Source: Nitrospira sp. SB0662_bin_26 (GTDB lineage: Bacteria > Nitrospirota > Nitrospiria > Nitrospirales > UBA8639). Taken from it: 41,427 nt of DNA. This document shows, one piece after another, positions 8,575-18,000 of this stretch. The notes under the pieces were generated by a model. That model made no database searches. It saw only the letters and a program-made list of their open reading frames with translations, and was not told the DNA's origin. Where the stretch lies: the NCBI GenBank assembly GCA_009840285.1, contig VXOF01000105.1:1-41427 (forward strand). The letters are read 5' to 3'. How positions within the stretch are numbered: position 1 is the stretch's first letter; every line of letters starts with the position of its first letter. Position numbers and translations under genes: made by a program.

Positions 8575-9846
8575 TCATGAAAGCGCATGAGGTGGTCGTT
8601 GATCCGCGCGAGGATCAGACACGAATCCCAAAGCCAGAAAGCGATCCAATAACCCGAAAGGTGGAGTCTCACGAAGACCGGCGGTCGCAGTCAAGACTCG
8701 ATATTTCAGCCTGCGGTTTTGATCGATGGTGGAAAAGACCCGGTTACGCAGCCACGCGAGTGCCGGGTTCCCCGTATTCCAAAAAAAGGCCTCTTCATCG
8801 GCAAGTCGCTGCAGCATTTCGACTTTGGGACGACGCTGTTTTTCGAATGTTTTCAAACGCGATGCTTGAAAATTGTCTTCTGCGAGACACGCAGGAATCA
8901 AATCCGCCAACACCGTGGCATCGACCATGGCCTGCATGCGCCCCTGAGAAGCATGGGGATTCATCCCATGGGCCGCATCCCCGATCAGCACGGCCCCGTC
9001 GGCGACCCACGTTTGCGCGCAGGTACGGCCCGTTGGCATCACTGTGGTTTGCTCCCAGTCGATGAACCCGTGAAACGTGGCCAAGAGTTCAGGGTAAATC
9101 GACGACCAGCGTTTCTGAAGGGGTTCGACCCCGGCAGCGTATAAAGCATCCTGGGATTGGGCGTCGATCAGGTAGACGAGATAGAGTTTCTCCTTCGCAG
9201 CCGGGAATAAACCCAGAATTTCTTTTTTCCCGAGAAAGTACTGTGCTTCCTCCAATTTCTCCGGGCAGTCCAGGATGGCGACAAGGTAGCTTTCGGGATA
9301 GCGATACAGCTTGGTGGGAATGTCGAGTGCGCTACGAACTTTGGAGGCCGGCCCATCGGCCCCGACGATCAATTTGGCGGAAATGCGTACAGGTTTGCCT
9401 TGAACGTCCGCTTCCACCCCTATGATGATTTCGTCTTTTTTCAAAACGTTGGTAAACGACGCGTTGTACCACAAGCTTCCCGGATTCTGTTTCTCCAGGG
9501 CTTCGAGCACCGTCCGATGCGCGACATGCGGTAAGGTGACGAGGGCGCGATTATAGGGAGGAGGCAATTCGTCATAATCGATCGAACACAACCGGCTCCC
9601 CCCGATTTGCCGGAAATGAAAATGCCGGACGGGCTGCACCGCGTGTTGCGGCAATTGATCCAACAGGCCCAGTTCATCCAAAATTTTCTGCCCGTTCGGC
9701 TGGAGGATTTCTCCGCGTATCCCGCGTGGAGGCCCTGAAGCCTGTTCGAGAACGAGGGTCCGGATGCCTTTCCTGGCAAGCAGAAGACCCAGGATTGCTC
9801 CTCCGCCTCCGGCGCCGACGACAACGACATCAACGTGTATGTCCAT
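8575..9846 (-). CDS. FAD-dependent monooxygenase (UbiH/PHBH-like)
   Basis: A 423-residue flavoprotein of the p-hydroxybenzoate hydroxylase class, a family that also contains UbiH and related hydroxylases. The N-terminal dinucleotide-binding loop is 'VVVGAGGGGAILGLLLARKG' (8-27). 'GEILQPNGQKILDELGLLD' follows. The 'GADGPASKVR' DG motif lies near 163, and the second FAD motif 'LIGDAAHGMNPHASQG' near 290. No membrane helix is seen. The substrate is unknown; an aromatic or quinone-type compound is only a family-level guess. There is no clear ribosome-binding site at 9846. A repeat copy lies directly upstream. Confidence 0.85.
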   Translation of the reverse strand: MDIHVDVVVVGAGGGGAILGLLLARKGIRTLVLEQASGPPRGIRGEILQPNGQKILDELGLLDQLPQHAVQPVRHFHFRQIGGSRLCSIDYDELPPPYNRALVTLPHVAHRTVLEALEKQNPGSLWYNASFTNVLKKDEIIIGVEADVQGKPVRISAKLIVGADGPASKVRSALDIPTKLYRYPESYLVAILDCPEKLEEAQYFLGKKEILGLFPAAKEKLYLVYLIDAQSQDALYAAGVEPLQKRWSSIYPELLATFHGFIDWEQTTVMPTGRTCAQTWVADGAVLIGDAAHGMNPHASQGRMQAMVDATVLADLIPACLAEDNFQASRLKTFEKQRRPKVEMLQRLADEEAFFWNTGNPALAWLRNRVFSTIDQNRRLKYRVLTATAGLRETPPFGLLDRFLALGFVSDPRADQRPPHALS

Positions 9847-9877
9847 ATGAGGGAAAGGAGCGAATCGAAAAACTCGG

Positions 9878-10019
9878 GGAACCTCTGATTTATCGCACTA
9901 TCGGGCGCATGGCTGCGTTGTGTCCTCGCTCAATCCTCACCTATCTCGATGATAAGCTTCGGGTTTCGCTCCGGGACGCCTTGCCCTGCATCCCGCTATC
10001 ACAATAAATCAGATGTTCC
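9878..10019 (-). repeat. 142-bp MITE-like repeat, copy 2
   Basis: Same element as copy 1 in reverse orientation, with ends GGAACCTCTGATTTA and TAAATCAGATGTTCC (one change in the right arm). The flanks are TCGG and TCAG (3 of 4 identical). It fills most of the gap between the FAD monooxygenase start and the stop of the small gene at 10048. Confidence 0.9.
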
Positions 10020-10047
10020 TCAGGATTGGATTTCCCGGGCAAACCGC

Positions 10048-10419
10048 CTATTCAAATATTTTTTGGAAATGCTCGTCGGCTTCTTCCCATGCGGTGGGAT
10101 TCGTGTTTTTCAGCCAATCTTTCAGGAAAGCCTTCTGCTCAGGCGAGAGCATTTGCTTGATCTGGTGGGAACGGCCTTGCAGGGGCTGTAAAAATCCGAC
10201 CTTTTTGACGGGGTCGAGCGTGGCAGTCCGTACGTAAACATTCGTATAAGCCCCGGGCTTTTCATCATCCCCCTCCCCTTGGAGCCAGACCGAAATGTAC
10301 TTGTCCATGACCAGTCCGGAACTGTCCATCGCCGGATCCGTTTCATGAAACACGTCATTTTCCGTTTCAGATAACGGGACGGCTTCATGAGCCCGAAAAA
10401 GAAAATTGTGATTCCACAT
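10048..10419 (-). CDS. Hypothetical protein, 123 residues
   Basis: A soluble acidic protein that begins MWNHNFLFRAHEAVPLSETE and has a helical C-terminal half ('SPEQKAFLKDWLKNTNPTAWEEADEHFQKIFE'). There is no signal, metal motif or recognised domain. The frame is open with sensible composition, and nothing better competes on the other strand. The start codon lacks a ribosome-binding site, so the true start could be internal. It stands alone between a repeat copy and a divergent lipoprotein gene. Confidence 0.55.
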   Translation of the reverse strand: MWNHNFLFRAHEAVPLSETENDVFHETDPAMDSSGLVMDKYISVWLQGEGDDEKPGAYTNVYVRTATLDPVKKVGFLQPLQGRSHQIKQMLSPEQKAFLKDWLKNTNPTAWEEADEHFQKIFE

Positions 10420-10646
10420 GAGGAAAAAGGGGGTTAAAAGAAACTTGTTTCATAGTGGCAAGGAGCCGGCATGAAAGTCAAATGTGGCCACTTACGCAAG
10501 ATAACCCTTGTATTTTCTTGCCGGCTTGTCATAGTGTTACGGACAAACCTCTCGTGGAATACTGGGTGCCGGGATTGTTATGCAGAAGGCGCTCATGAGA
10601 TGTGCAGCACCGCTTATCGAATCACACAAAAAAGGAGTATCGCCTC

Positions 10647-11270
10647 ATGAAACCATGGTGTCTCACTGGATTTCTTTTGGCCGTTCTGTTCATTTTCGGA
10701 TGTCAAGGCCCTGGCCAAATTACCAAATTACGTATCCAGCATGTCGAATCCGCAGTTGAGTCCAAAGCGTCGCCTCTCACGGTCGCAGTCTCTCCTTTCG
10801 ATGATAAACGGCAACCATCGGAGCACTTGGGCATGCGAGTCCGTGGCGGAGGAAACCAGACCTATTTTGACGTGATGGACGGCACGCTGAGTCAACGTAT
10901 CACAAATTCTTTTGTCGATTTCCTAAACCAGGCGGGATTTTCTGCCGCACCGGCTAATGGCGCGGGTTCCGCTAATGTAAGGATTGAGCCGATTATCCAA
11001 AAATTCAAGGTCGAGGCGACCGATAAAGCGTTGGCTACCTACCTCGAAGTCGACACGATCATGGCCTTTACCGTCCGTAATGCAGCCGACGAAAGTACCG
11101 TTCGAATTGCAATCAGGGTCGGTGGAACGGATCATGAAGTATTTTTCTCCGAAGAGGATCTGGAAAAACTTATCGGGGAAGTACTCACTGAAGGTTTCGA
11201 AGAATTTCTGGAAAAGGTCGAAGTCCAAGGAGAGGCCCTCAAGTTTCGTCTTCCTGAGGGAACCTCCTGA
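10647..11270 (+). CDS. Lipoprotein, YajG-like
   Basis: A 207-residue lipoprotein. The ATG at 10647 has AAAAGGAG about 11 nt upstream and directly starts the signal peptide; the longer frame from 10602 does not fit a signal. Residues 1-18 end in the lipobox FIFGC, giving a lipidated Cys19. The mature part has 'LTVAVSPFDDKRQ...LGMRV', 'DGTLSQRITNSFVDFLNQAGF' and 'VRIEPIIQKFKVEA'. This resembles the YajG-type lipoprotein layout (a small alpha/beta fold with a conserved parameter-like first strand). The family match is tentative and the role unknown. The 227-bp gap upstream shows no clear structure beyond short inverted repeats. Confidence 0.75.
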   Translation: MKPWCLTGFLLAVLFIFGCQGPGQITKLRIQHVESAVESKASPLTVAVSPFDDKRQPSEHLGMRVRGGGNQTYFDVMDGTLSQRITNSFVDFLNQAGFSAAPANGAGSANVRIEPIIQKFKVEATDKALATYLEVDTIMAFTVRNAADESTVRIAIRVGGTDHEVFFSEEDLEKLIGEVLTEGFEEFLEKVEVQGEALKFRLPEGTS

Positions 11271-11298
11271 GGCTGGATTTAACAACCCCCCCGGCTAG

Positions 11299-11440
11299 AG
11301 AACCTCTGATTTATTGCCCTATCGGGCGCATGGCTGCGTTGTGTCCTCGCTCAACCCTCACCTATCTCTCTGATAAGCCTCGGGTTTCGCTCCGGGACGC
11401 CTTGCCCTACATCCCGCTATCACAATAAATCAGAGGTTTC
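11299..11440 (-). repeat. 142-bp MITE-like repeat, copy 3
   Basis: Same orientation as copies 2 and 5. It is flanked by an exact 4-bp duplication CTAG (11295-11298 and 11441-11444). The right CTAG contains the TAG stop of the minus-strand gene ending at 11441, so the insertion preserved that stop. The terminal bases have drifted (AGAACC and GGTTTC). Confidence 0.92.
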
Positions 11441-11824
11441 CTAGGGTTCTTCACTCGCACCAAACCACCGATAGCGATATCTCGCTACAAGTTCATAGCC
11501 GGCAGTCATGGCCTGACGGCACAAGCGAAACCTCCAGAAAAACAGGAGGAGTTTCCCGCTCGTCAGGCCGTGCAGGAACGGAAAAAACGCTTCCAACCCA
11601 CCGACAACGGCCCCCTTTTCATCGATCCAATAGGCCATGGGAGGCCGGGAGTCAGACTGATGGCGGCTTCCCAGATATTCGGCAGCATCTTGACTGTCAT
11701 AGGGGAGATACTGAACGCGTGTGGAACGTTGCTCCAATTTCCGCTTCACTGCGACGCAAAGACGACAATGAGAATCATAAATCAGGCAACCGGACCGCGG
11801 TTGACCGGGAACTTCATCGTTCAT
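11441..11824 (-). CDS. DCC family (DUF393) thiol-disulfide oxidoreductase
   Basis: A 127-residue protein with the family signature 'LIYDSHCRLCVAVKR' (Asp17, Cys20, Cys23) near the N-terminus, then 'RVQYLPYDSQDAAEYLG', 'MAYWIDEKGAVVGGLEAF' and a hydrophobic C-terminal part. DCC proteins are named for the conserved D-x-x-C-x-x-C and are predicted thioredoxin-like redox proteins; no specific substrate is known. Its stop codon lies in the target duplication of repeat copy 3. The start is 28 bp downstream of mtnA, so the two may be co-transcribed. Confidence 0.85.
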   Translation of the reverse strand: MNDEVPGQPRSGCLIYDSHCRLCVAVKRKLEQRSTRVQYLPYDSQDAAEYLGSRHQSDSRPPMAYWIDEKGAVVGGLEAFFPFLHGLTSGKLLLFFWRFRLCRQAMTAGYELVARYRYRWFGASEEP

Positions 11825-11851
11825 ATTCCATCCTGGCCTCAGGCAGTTCGC

Positions 11852-12883
11852 CTAGCTCTTAAACGTGTCTGCAATCCGCTCCGGGGACACGATCCCTTGC
11901 TCCGTAATGATTCCTGTGACGTATTTGGCAGGTGTCACGTCAAAGGCCGGGTTAAAGACGGCTACATCTTTTGGGGCAATACTTGCCTCTCCATTGATGG
12001 TGGTGACTTCATGGCCGGGACGTTCTTCAATAGGAATGGCCGAACCGGAGGGCATTGACACGTCGATAGTCGAAGAAGGGGCCGCCACGTAAAAGGGAAC
12101 GTCGTGGGCCTTGGCAAGAACCGCAACGCCATAGGTCCCGATTTTATTCGCGACGTCTCCGTTGGCGGCGATCCGATCGGCACCGACCACACACAAGTTG
12201 ATTTTGCCTTGCCGCATGACAACGGCTGCCATGCTATCCGTGATCAGCGTCACGGGAATGCCGTCTTCCATCAATTCCCACGCCGTCAATCTGGCGCCCT
12301 GAAGAACGGGCCGAGTCTCATTCGCAAAGACGTGCACCTGTTTCCCCTGCTCCGACGCCGCCCTGATCACTCCCAAGGCCGTGCCATATCCGGCGGTTGC
12401 CAACGCCCCGGCATTACAGTGCGTCAAAACGGTATGCCCATCCTTGATGAGGCCGGCTCCATGCTGGCCCATGGCCTTGCACATGGCAACGTCTTCTTGT
12501 TGGATCGCCAAAGCTTCCTGCACAAGCCGGGACTGGATCTCGGCGACCGTACAAGCACGATTTTCCCGTACAACGGCCTTCATCCGCGTCAGAGCCCAAA
12601 AAAGATTTACGGCCGTGGGACGAGTTGCGGCTAATTGATCACAGATGCCCAAAACGTGGCGCTCAAACGTCGAGACATCGGCCGCGGACACGGATTGTGC
12701 GCCCAGTGCAACCCCCATGGCGGCGGTCACTCCAATAGCCGGTGCGCCTCGCACCTTCAACTCTTGAATGGCGGATGCCACGGCAGCCACGTCTTTGCAC
12801 TCGAGCAGTTCGGTATGGCCGGGCAACCGGCTCTGATCAAGGAGCCGGACGACTCCATCTTTCCATTCGACGGTAGGAATCAT
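11852..12883 (-). CDS. mtnA: Methylthioribose-1-phosphate isomerase
   Basis: A 343-residue enzyme of the methionine salvage pathway, converting 5-methylthioribose-1-phosphate to methylthioribulose-1-phosphate. Motifs match MtnA rather than eIF2B subunits: '[15 protein letters not shown]' (43-57), the catalytic cysteine '[18 protein letters not shown]' (Cys156) and the catalytic aspartate '[19 protein letters not shown]' (Asp236). It ends with '[22 protein letters not shown]'. The length is normal. No other salvage genes are visible here. It lies 36 bp downstream of rtcB on the same strand. Confidence 0.96.
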   Translation of the reverse strand: MIPTVEWKDGVVRLLDQSRLPGHTELLECKDVAAVASAIQELKVRGAPAIGVTAAMGVALGAQSVSAADVSTFERHVLGICDQLAATRPTAVNLFWALTRMKAVVRENRACTVAEIQSRLVQEALAIQQEDVAMCKAMGQHGAGLIKDGHTVLTHCNAGALATAGYGTALGVIRAASEQGKQVHVFANETRPVLQGARLTAWELMEDGIPVTLITDSMAAVVMRQGKINLCVVGADRIAANGDVANKIGTYGVAVLAKAHDVPFYVAAPSSTIDVSMPSGSAIPIEERPGHEVTTINGEASIAPKDVAVFNPAFDVTPAKYVTGIITEQGIVSPERIADTFKS

Positions 12884-12919
12884 GGCTAACGCCCGTTGAC
12901 AATTGCTTGGGGCACGTTT

Positions 12920-14371
12920 TTATCCTTTGATGTTCCCGATCGGCAATAATTCAGCCACTTTTCTTGTAATCCCCGCAGCATCCACCGACTCCACCACGTC
13001 GGAAATATTCTTGTACGCGATTCCTGCTTCTTCGGCCAATCCCGACATCGAGACGGCTTTCACCAAAATGCCCTGTTCGGCCATGTTCTGCTGAAGGGTC
13101 GCCCCGCGAACCATTCGTTTTGCCTGAGCCCGCGACATCGTCCGGCCCGCGCCGTGCATCGTCGATCCGAAGGACTCCGAATTGGCCTGCGCCGTTCCCA
13201 CCAGCAAGTATGATCCGGTCTCCATGGAGCCGCCGCAGATTACCGGCTGGCCGACCGTTCTGAATGGATCCGGAACATCGGGGCTCCCCGGGCCAAACGC
13301 CCGAGTGGCGCCCTTACGATGGACCAGGAGATTCTGCCTTTCGTACCGTTCGACTTTGGCGATATTGTGGGCCACGTCATAGACCTGTCGCATGCCGAGC
13401 CTTTCAGGAGACTCCCGGAACACTCGACAAAAGGCTTCGCGAATTTGGTGGGCGATGACCTGCCGATTGGCGAAGGCCGTGTTTGCCGCACAGTTCATGG
13501 CCGAAAAATACTGCTCCCCTTCCGGTGATTGATATGGCGCACAAGCCAATTGTTGATCCTTAACGAAGATGCCATAGCGCTTCATGGCCTTTTCAAAGAT
13601 ACGGACGTAGTCGGTGCCGACCTGATGTCCGAGACCTCGAGATCCACAGTGCACCATGATCACGATCTGATCATGCCCATGAATGCCGAATCGTTCAGCC
13701 ACGGACCGGTCGAAAATACGGTCATTTCTGACCACCTGGATTTCAAGATAGTGATTTCCCGAGCCCAAAGTTCCCAATTGACCCATGCCCCGTTGGCAAG
13801 CGTGTTCGGAAACGTGTTCCGGGTCGGCTCCGGACAAACAGCCCTGCTCTTCCGTATGGATAAGATCACTATCCCATCCATAGCCCTGTTTCACGCCCCA
13901 TCTTGCTCCCTGATGCATCACGTCCTGCAAGGTGCGTCGGGACAGCTTCACAAAACCTTTTGCCCCGACCCCTGCAGGCACCGTACGAAACAATTCCGTC
14001 ATCAAGGCATCCAATCGCGGCTTCACGTCGGCCAGTGTTAAATCCGTGCGGAGCAGCCGCATTCCACAATTGATATCATAGCCCACACCTCCCGGAGAAA
14101 TGATGCCGTTTCGAACGTCGAAGGCTGCGACACCTCCGATGGGAAATCCGTAGCCCCAATGTCCATCAGGCATGCACAAGGCATACTTTTGAATACCGGG
14201 CAAACATGCCACATTCGTGACTTGCTCAAATACGCCGGCGTCCATTGACTCAAGAATTCTTTTCGTTCCATAAATTCTGGCAGGAACCAGCATGCCCGAC
14301 TTTTCCGTCTTGGGAATTTCCCAGACAGCATCGGCGAGCCGATTGACTTTCATTGCAGTGGCGAGATTCAT
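12920..14371 (-). CDS. rtcB: RtcB RNA ligase
   Basis: A 483-residue GTP- and metal-dependent ligase that joins 2',3'-cyclic-phosphate (via 3'-phosphate) and 5'-OH RNA ends in tRNA splicing or RNA repair. Visible active-site motifs: 'MPDGHWGYGFPIGG', the metal-binding 'GYDINCGMRLLRT' (Cys102), 'VMVHCGSRGLGHQVG'-type histidine motif, and 'STMHGAGRTMSR', whose His406 is the expected guanylylation site. The length is typical of stand-alone bacterial RtcB without intein. It sits next to an archease gene, its known activator. There is no Shine-Dalgarno at the ATG, and the 81-bp upstream gap is AT-rich. Confidence 0.95.
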   Translation of the reverse strand: MNLATAMKVNRLADAVWEIPKTEKSGMLVPARIYGTKRILESMDAGVFEQVTNVACLPGIQKYALCMPDGHWGYGFPIGGVAAFDVRNGIISPGGVGYDINCGMRLLRTDLTLADVKPRLDALMTELFRTVPAGVGAKGFVKLSRRTLQDVMHQGARWGVKQGYGWDSDLIHTEEQGCLSGADPEHVSEHACQRGMGQLGTLGSGNHYLEIQVVRNDRIFDRSVAERFGIHGHDQIVIMVHCGSRGLGHQVGTDYVRIFEKAMKRYGIFVKDQQLACAPYQSPEGEQYFSAMNCAANTAFANRQVIAHQIREAFCRVFRESPERLGMRQVYDVAHNIAKVERYERQNLLVHRKGATRAFGPGSPDVPDPFRTVGQPVICGGSMETGSYLLVGTAQANSESFGSTMHGAGRTMSRAQAKRMVRGATLQQNMAEQGILVKAVSMSGLAEEAGIAYKNISDVVESVDAAGITRKVAELLPIGNIKG

Positions 14372-14452
14372 ACACGATAAAGTTGAGTTTAAAGTTTATA
14401 TTTTGTTTATAATTATTTGATATACATGGATTATCAAGCTCATTTTATTGCA

Positions 14453-14893
14453 TTATACGTCCAGGACTATGCGAGCATACCAACCACTTTCGTCAGGTCT
14501 GATTTCAAATAAATGCTTGGTCACCGCTTTCACGTCGGTTCGTAAATCCTGACGAGTCGCATCAACGCCGTCACCGGTCAGAGTGGCATCGAGATGCCAC
14601 AGATTGTTCTCCGAATCATGTCTTACCATAGCACGGACGCTATGAAAGATAACTCCTTCGGCATCTTTGATGAACACGATGCCGTTCAACCATTCGAAGA
14701 ATAAATCCTCTATTTCACTTTCTGACAGAAGACAGTCCTTCGTCCAATTGGTTTCTACGGTCAGCGGGTCAGCCATGGCTTCAATCACGGCCAATGCCGC
14801 CGACTCGAACAACTCTGACACTGAATCGCCAGTGGCTTCAAACGCAAGATCCCCCAAAACAATTTCATCGAGAAACCGGTATGCTTTCCCCAT
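14453..14893 (-). CDS. Archease-like protein, partner of RtcB
   Basis: A 146-residue protein from the ATG at 14893 (a TTG at 14905 would add 4 residues). It matches the archease fold over its length: 'YRFLDEIVLGDLAFEATGDS', 'LFESAALAVIEAMADPLTVE', 'LLSESEIEDLFFEWLNGIVFI', 'ATRQDLRTDVKAVTKHLFEI' and a C-terminal 'GWYARIVLDV'. Archease promotes RtcB guanylylation and multiple turnover. The usual N-terminal H-T-A-D block is replaced by I-V-L-G-D; an aspartate is kept but not the histidine, while the later 'KAVTKH' is conserved. It lies upstream of rtcB on the same strand, so the pair is probably functional together. Confidence 0.85.
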   Translation of the reverse strand: MGKAYRFLDEIVLGDLAFEATGDSVSELFESAALAVIEAMADPLTVETNWTKDCLLSESEIEDLFFEWLNGIVFIKDAEGVIFHSVRAMVRHDSENNLWHLDATLTGDGVDATRQDLRTDVKAVTKHLFEIRPDESGWYARIVLDV

Positions 14894-15017
14894 ATCATCT
14901 GCCAATAAGGATCAGAGAAAATATGTTTTCGCTTTGCAACTTTTCGGAAGAACGAAGGCCGCAAACGATGAAAGATTCGGTCCCTCGAAAACCGGGATGT
15001 ACCGTCATGGACATCGT

Positions 15018-18000
15018 TCAGTAAGTTTCCATGGACGCATCCTCGGATTCCTGTTCTTTTGGCTCGTGCGATGAGGTATTGGCTTCTTTGTTGTCCTCAG
15101 GGAACAGTAATTTCTGTGGCAACGTGATCGTATTTTTCAGAATCGACAATGCCAATTTGGCAAATCCTGTTACTCCAAACGCCACGGATTCCACAGCCAG
15201 CGGCTCAATTGCCGGATTCTGAAACGGGCCTTTGACCGAGAACATTGCCAAGTCGATTCCCCGCTCATCATCGTCAAGCAAGAGATGTACCAACGGAATT
15301 TCTTCCAGAAGCTCAAAATACGAACCCAAGGGGCTGACCGCGGTCACCACATCCAAATCATCGTTCACCAAGTCGTATTGTCCGGCAGCCGTCATTTTCA
15401 CAACCGGTCCATCCATCACCATGTCCCTTGAGACAATTCGGCCCTCGCCAATGGCAAAGGTTCCGCTTTGCCGGTCAAAGGGATACCCGTCTTTTTCAAG
15501 ATCCACTTCCCCCTGTAGCATGTTCGGCAAGTTCATGATGGCCAGAATTTTAGGTATCACGACCCCTCGCTTGATCCGGCCGTCATGGATCGTGAGTTTC
15601 AACGTGCCTTTGAGGGTCGGAAGCACACCCAAGGGATTTCTACCATGTCCTTGCAGTGTGCCCTCCATGGTCATCAATCCCGTCATCAATCGCTTGTCGA
15701 GTGTTTGTTTATCAAGAAGGGTTTTTTCCAGGGTTAACAACGGAACCGAGTTGATCGAGAACCACGTTTTCATCGCGGCTGGTTGTCGCACGGGCAGATT
15801 GACCAATACACGCCCTTGAATCGTCCCTTCGTCGGCTTTCCCGCGAATGCGGTCTATGCGGATGATTCCCTTATTGACGTTCAGTTGACCGGACAAATTC
15901 CGCACCTTCAAGTTGCGGTACGAGGCACGATTGAACCGCAATCTCGCGGAGACCTTGGCCGTGCCGGCAATCGTTTCCAAAAATTCCCGAAGGGGAGAAC
16001 GTTGTTTGTCTCTCGACAGCAACAGATCGAGGTCGAATCGAGTCGCAGTCAACGACAGTTTCATATTCGGTTTACTGTCCCACGCGAGGATAATTCCCTT
16101 GGCCTGAGTTTGACTGTTCTCAAGATTCCATTGAAGTCTCTCTAGCTTGGCGGTATGGCCGGCCAGTTTCACTTGAAGCGCCACTTGAGAAATCGGCGAT
16201 CTGACTCCTTCGATGTTGACGACTCCATTCTTTAAGGTCACTTGCCCCGATTTGCTCCATGACCTCCACTCGCCTCCCGTTCCCCGAAGATGCACCACTC
16301 CTTCCATGGTTCCGGAGGAAATAGTCTTCTCAAATAATTCAAGGTCCGTCGGTAACGACTCGAAGCGTATCGGTTCGGCCGTCAGTGAGGCATTGAATGT
16401 CAATGTTTGGTCGTAATGAAACGTTCCTTTTCCGGCGAAGCGAACCGACGGCAGATCCAGGGCCATGCTTTCAAACGTGAATTGACGCTTTTTGCCGACT
16501 CGAACGTGAAAATCCAGATTGCCGGCCAGGCTCGAAGGCTTATAGAGAATGCCCGGCAAGTGAATTTCCAATCCTTGCAGAGAAATTCGCCCCTTCACCG
16601 AGGGGTTTCGCAGTTGTCCTGAAACCATGAGGAGATACTGCGACTTGCCTGAAATTGTTTCTTGCGTCGGAAGCGCCGGGCCTGACAAGAGAGTCGGCAG
16701 GTCGCGGTCGTTGAAATGACCTTGAATTCTCAAGTCATCGGTATAAGCTTGATCTTCAAGAGCAATCGTCCCTTGGATGTCAAAATCGCTATTTCCATAG
16801 AGCCCTGTGACGTTTTCGAAACGAAGACGATCTTCTGAGACGGCAAAAATGCCTTCCACTCGGGTAAGAGGCATGCGTAGTCCCGGCAATTGCATGGCGA
16901 TCCGTTCAGCATGATATTCGGCGCTTTGGAACGCGATGGCTTGAGGATCCTTGAGTGGTCCGGCAAATCGCATGGTCAACAATCCGCTCCCGGCCTTGCC
17001 TTGCAAAGCTTCTTCAGGTCGTTGCGACAAACTCCACCCGGCAATGGTTTGCATAAGGCCGATAATTTTTGGGGCGGAAACCCGCCCTCCGAATTCTGTT
17101 GTCAACCAAGGCCCTTGTTCGGCAAATACAATTGTCCCTTCGCCTTGAGTGACGGGAAGTTCCTCATATCGGCCACGAAGGTCGAAAAATCGAATTTCAT
17201 CAGCTCCGACATTGATGGTACAGGTCATCTCTTTGACCGTTCCCAGCTGAGGATCTAAGTTCAATCTTGCTTCCGAAAGCTGAAATTTTCCCGTCAGTGT
17301 ATGCCCCGCTTCTTTGCGGGATGAACCGGTGAACGTCGCCGAAACCGCTTGAATTTTTCCACTGATCGACTGTCGATGAATGGCATCAGACAATTCTGAC
17401 GGAATAAGTCCTTCGGGCAGTAATTGGGGCAAATGTTGAATGGCTACAGGTGCGCTGGACCATTGCCCCGAAAAGGTAAACGGTTCAGGCCGCCACAAAC
17501 CCTTCACGTTGATATCTGAATTCAGATCAACGCTGTCGGTTAAAACCACCAGATCGGACACAGACAGATCATACCCTGCAATGCCGGGAGCAAAATGGAG
17601 GTGTCCTTGGACCTTGGTTCGACCTTGCAACCCAATCGGCACTTCATGCACGTCTAACAGATCGGCCAATTGCACAAGCGTTCTGCGATCGAGGTCCATG
17701 CGAGTATGGAGGTCGAATTGCGGCGACGCGTCACGACCTATTGTCGTTCCCTCTTTGAGAAAACCCCCGATGTCCTGGAGCGTCCCATAAGCAGAGAGCA
17801 CGGATCGCGTGTCCCCTTCGGAAAATCGCGCGGACAGAAACATTTCCGTGGGGCCATCCCACACGAGCTGCTCGACTTGCAGTTCTACGTCTTCCGCGTG
17901 AATGATAAACGCGGATTCACGGCGATATCGATCCTCCAGATGGACTGTACCGTTGGTCAATTTCAATGAACGTCCCAAGAGCCACGCCCCTATCTCCACC

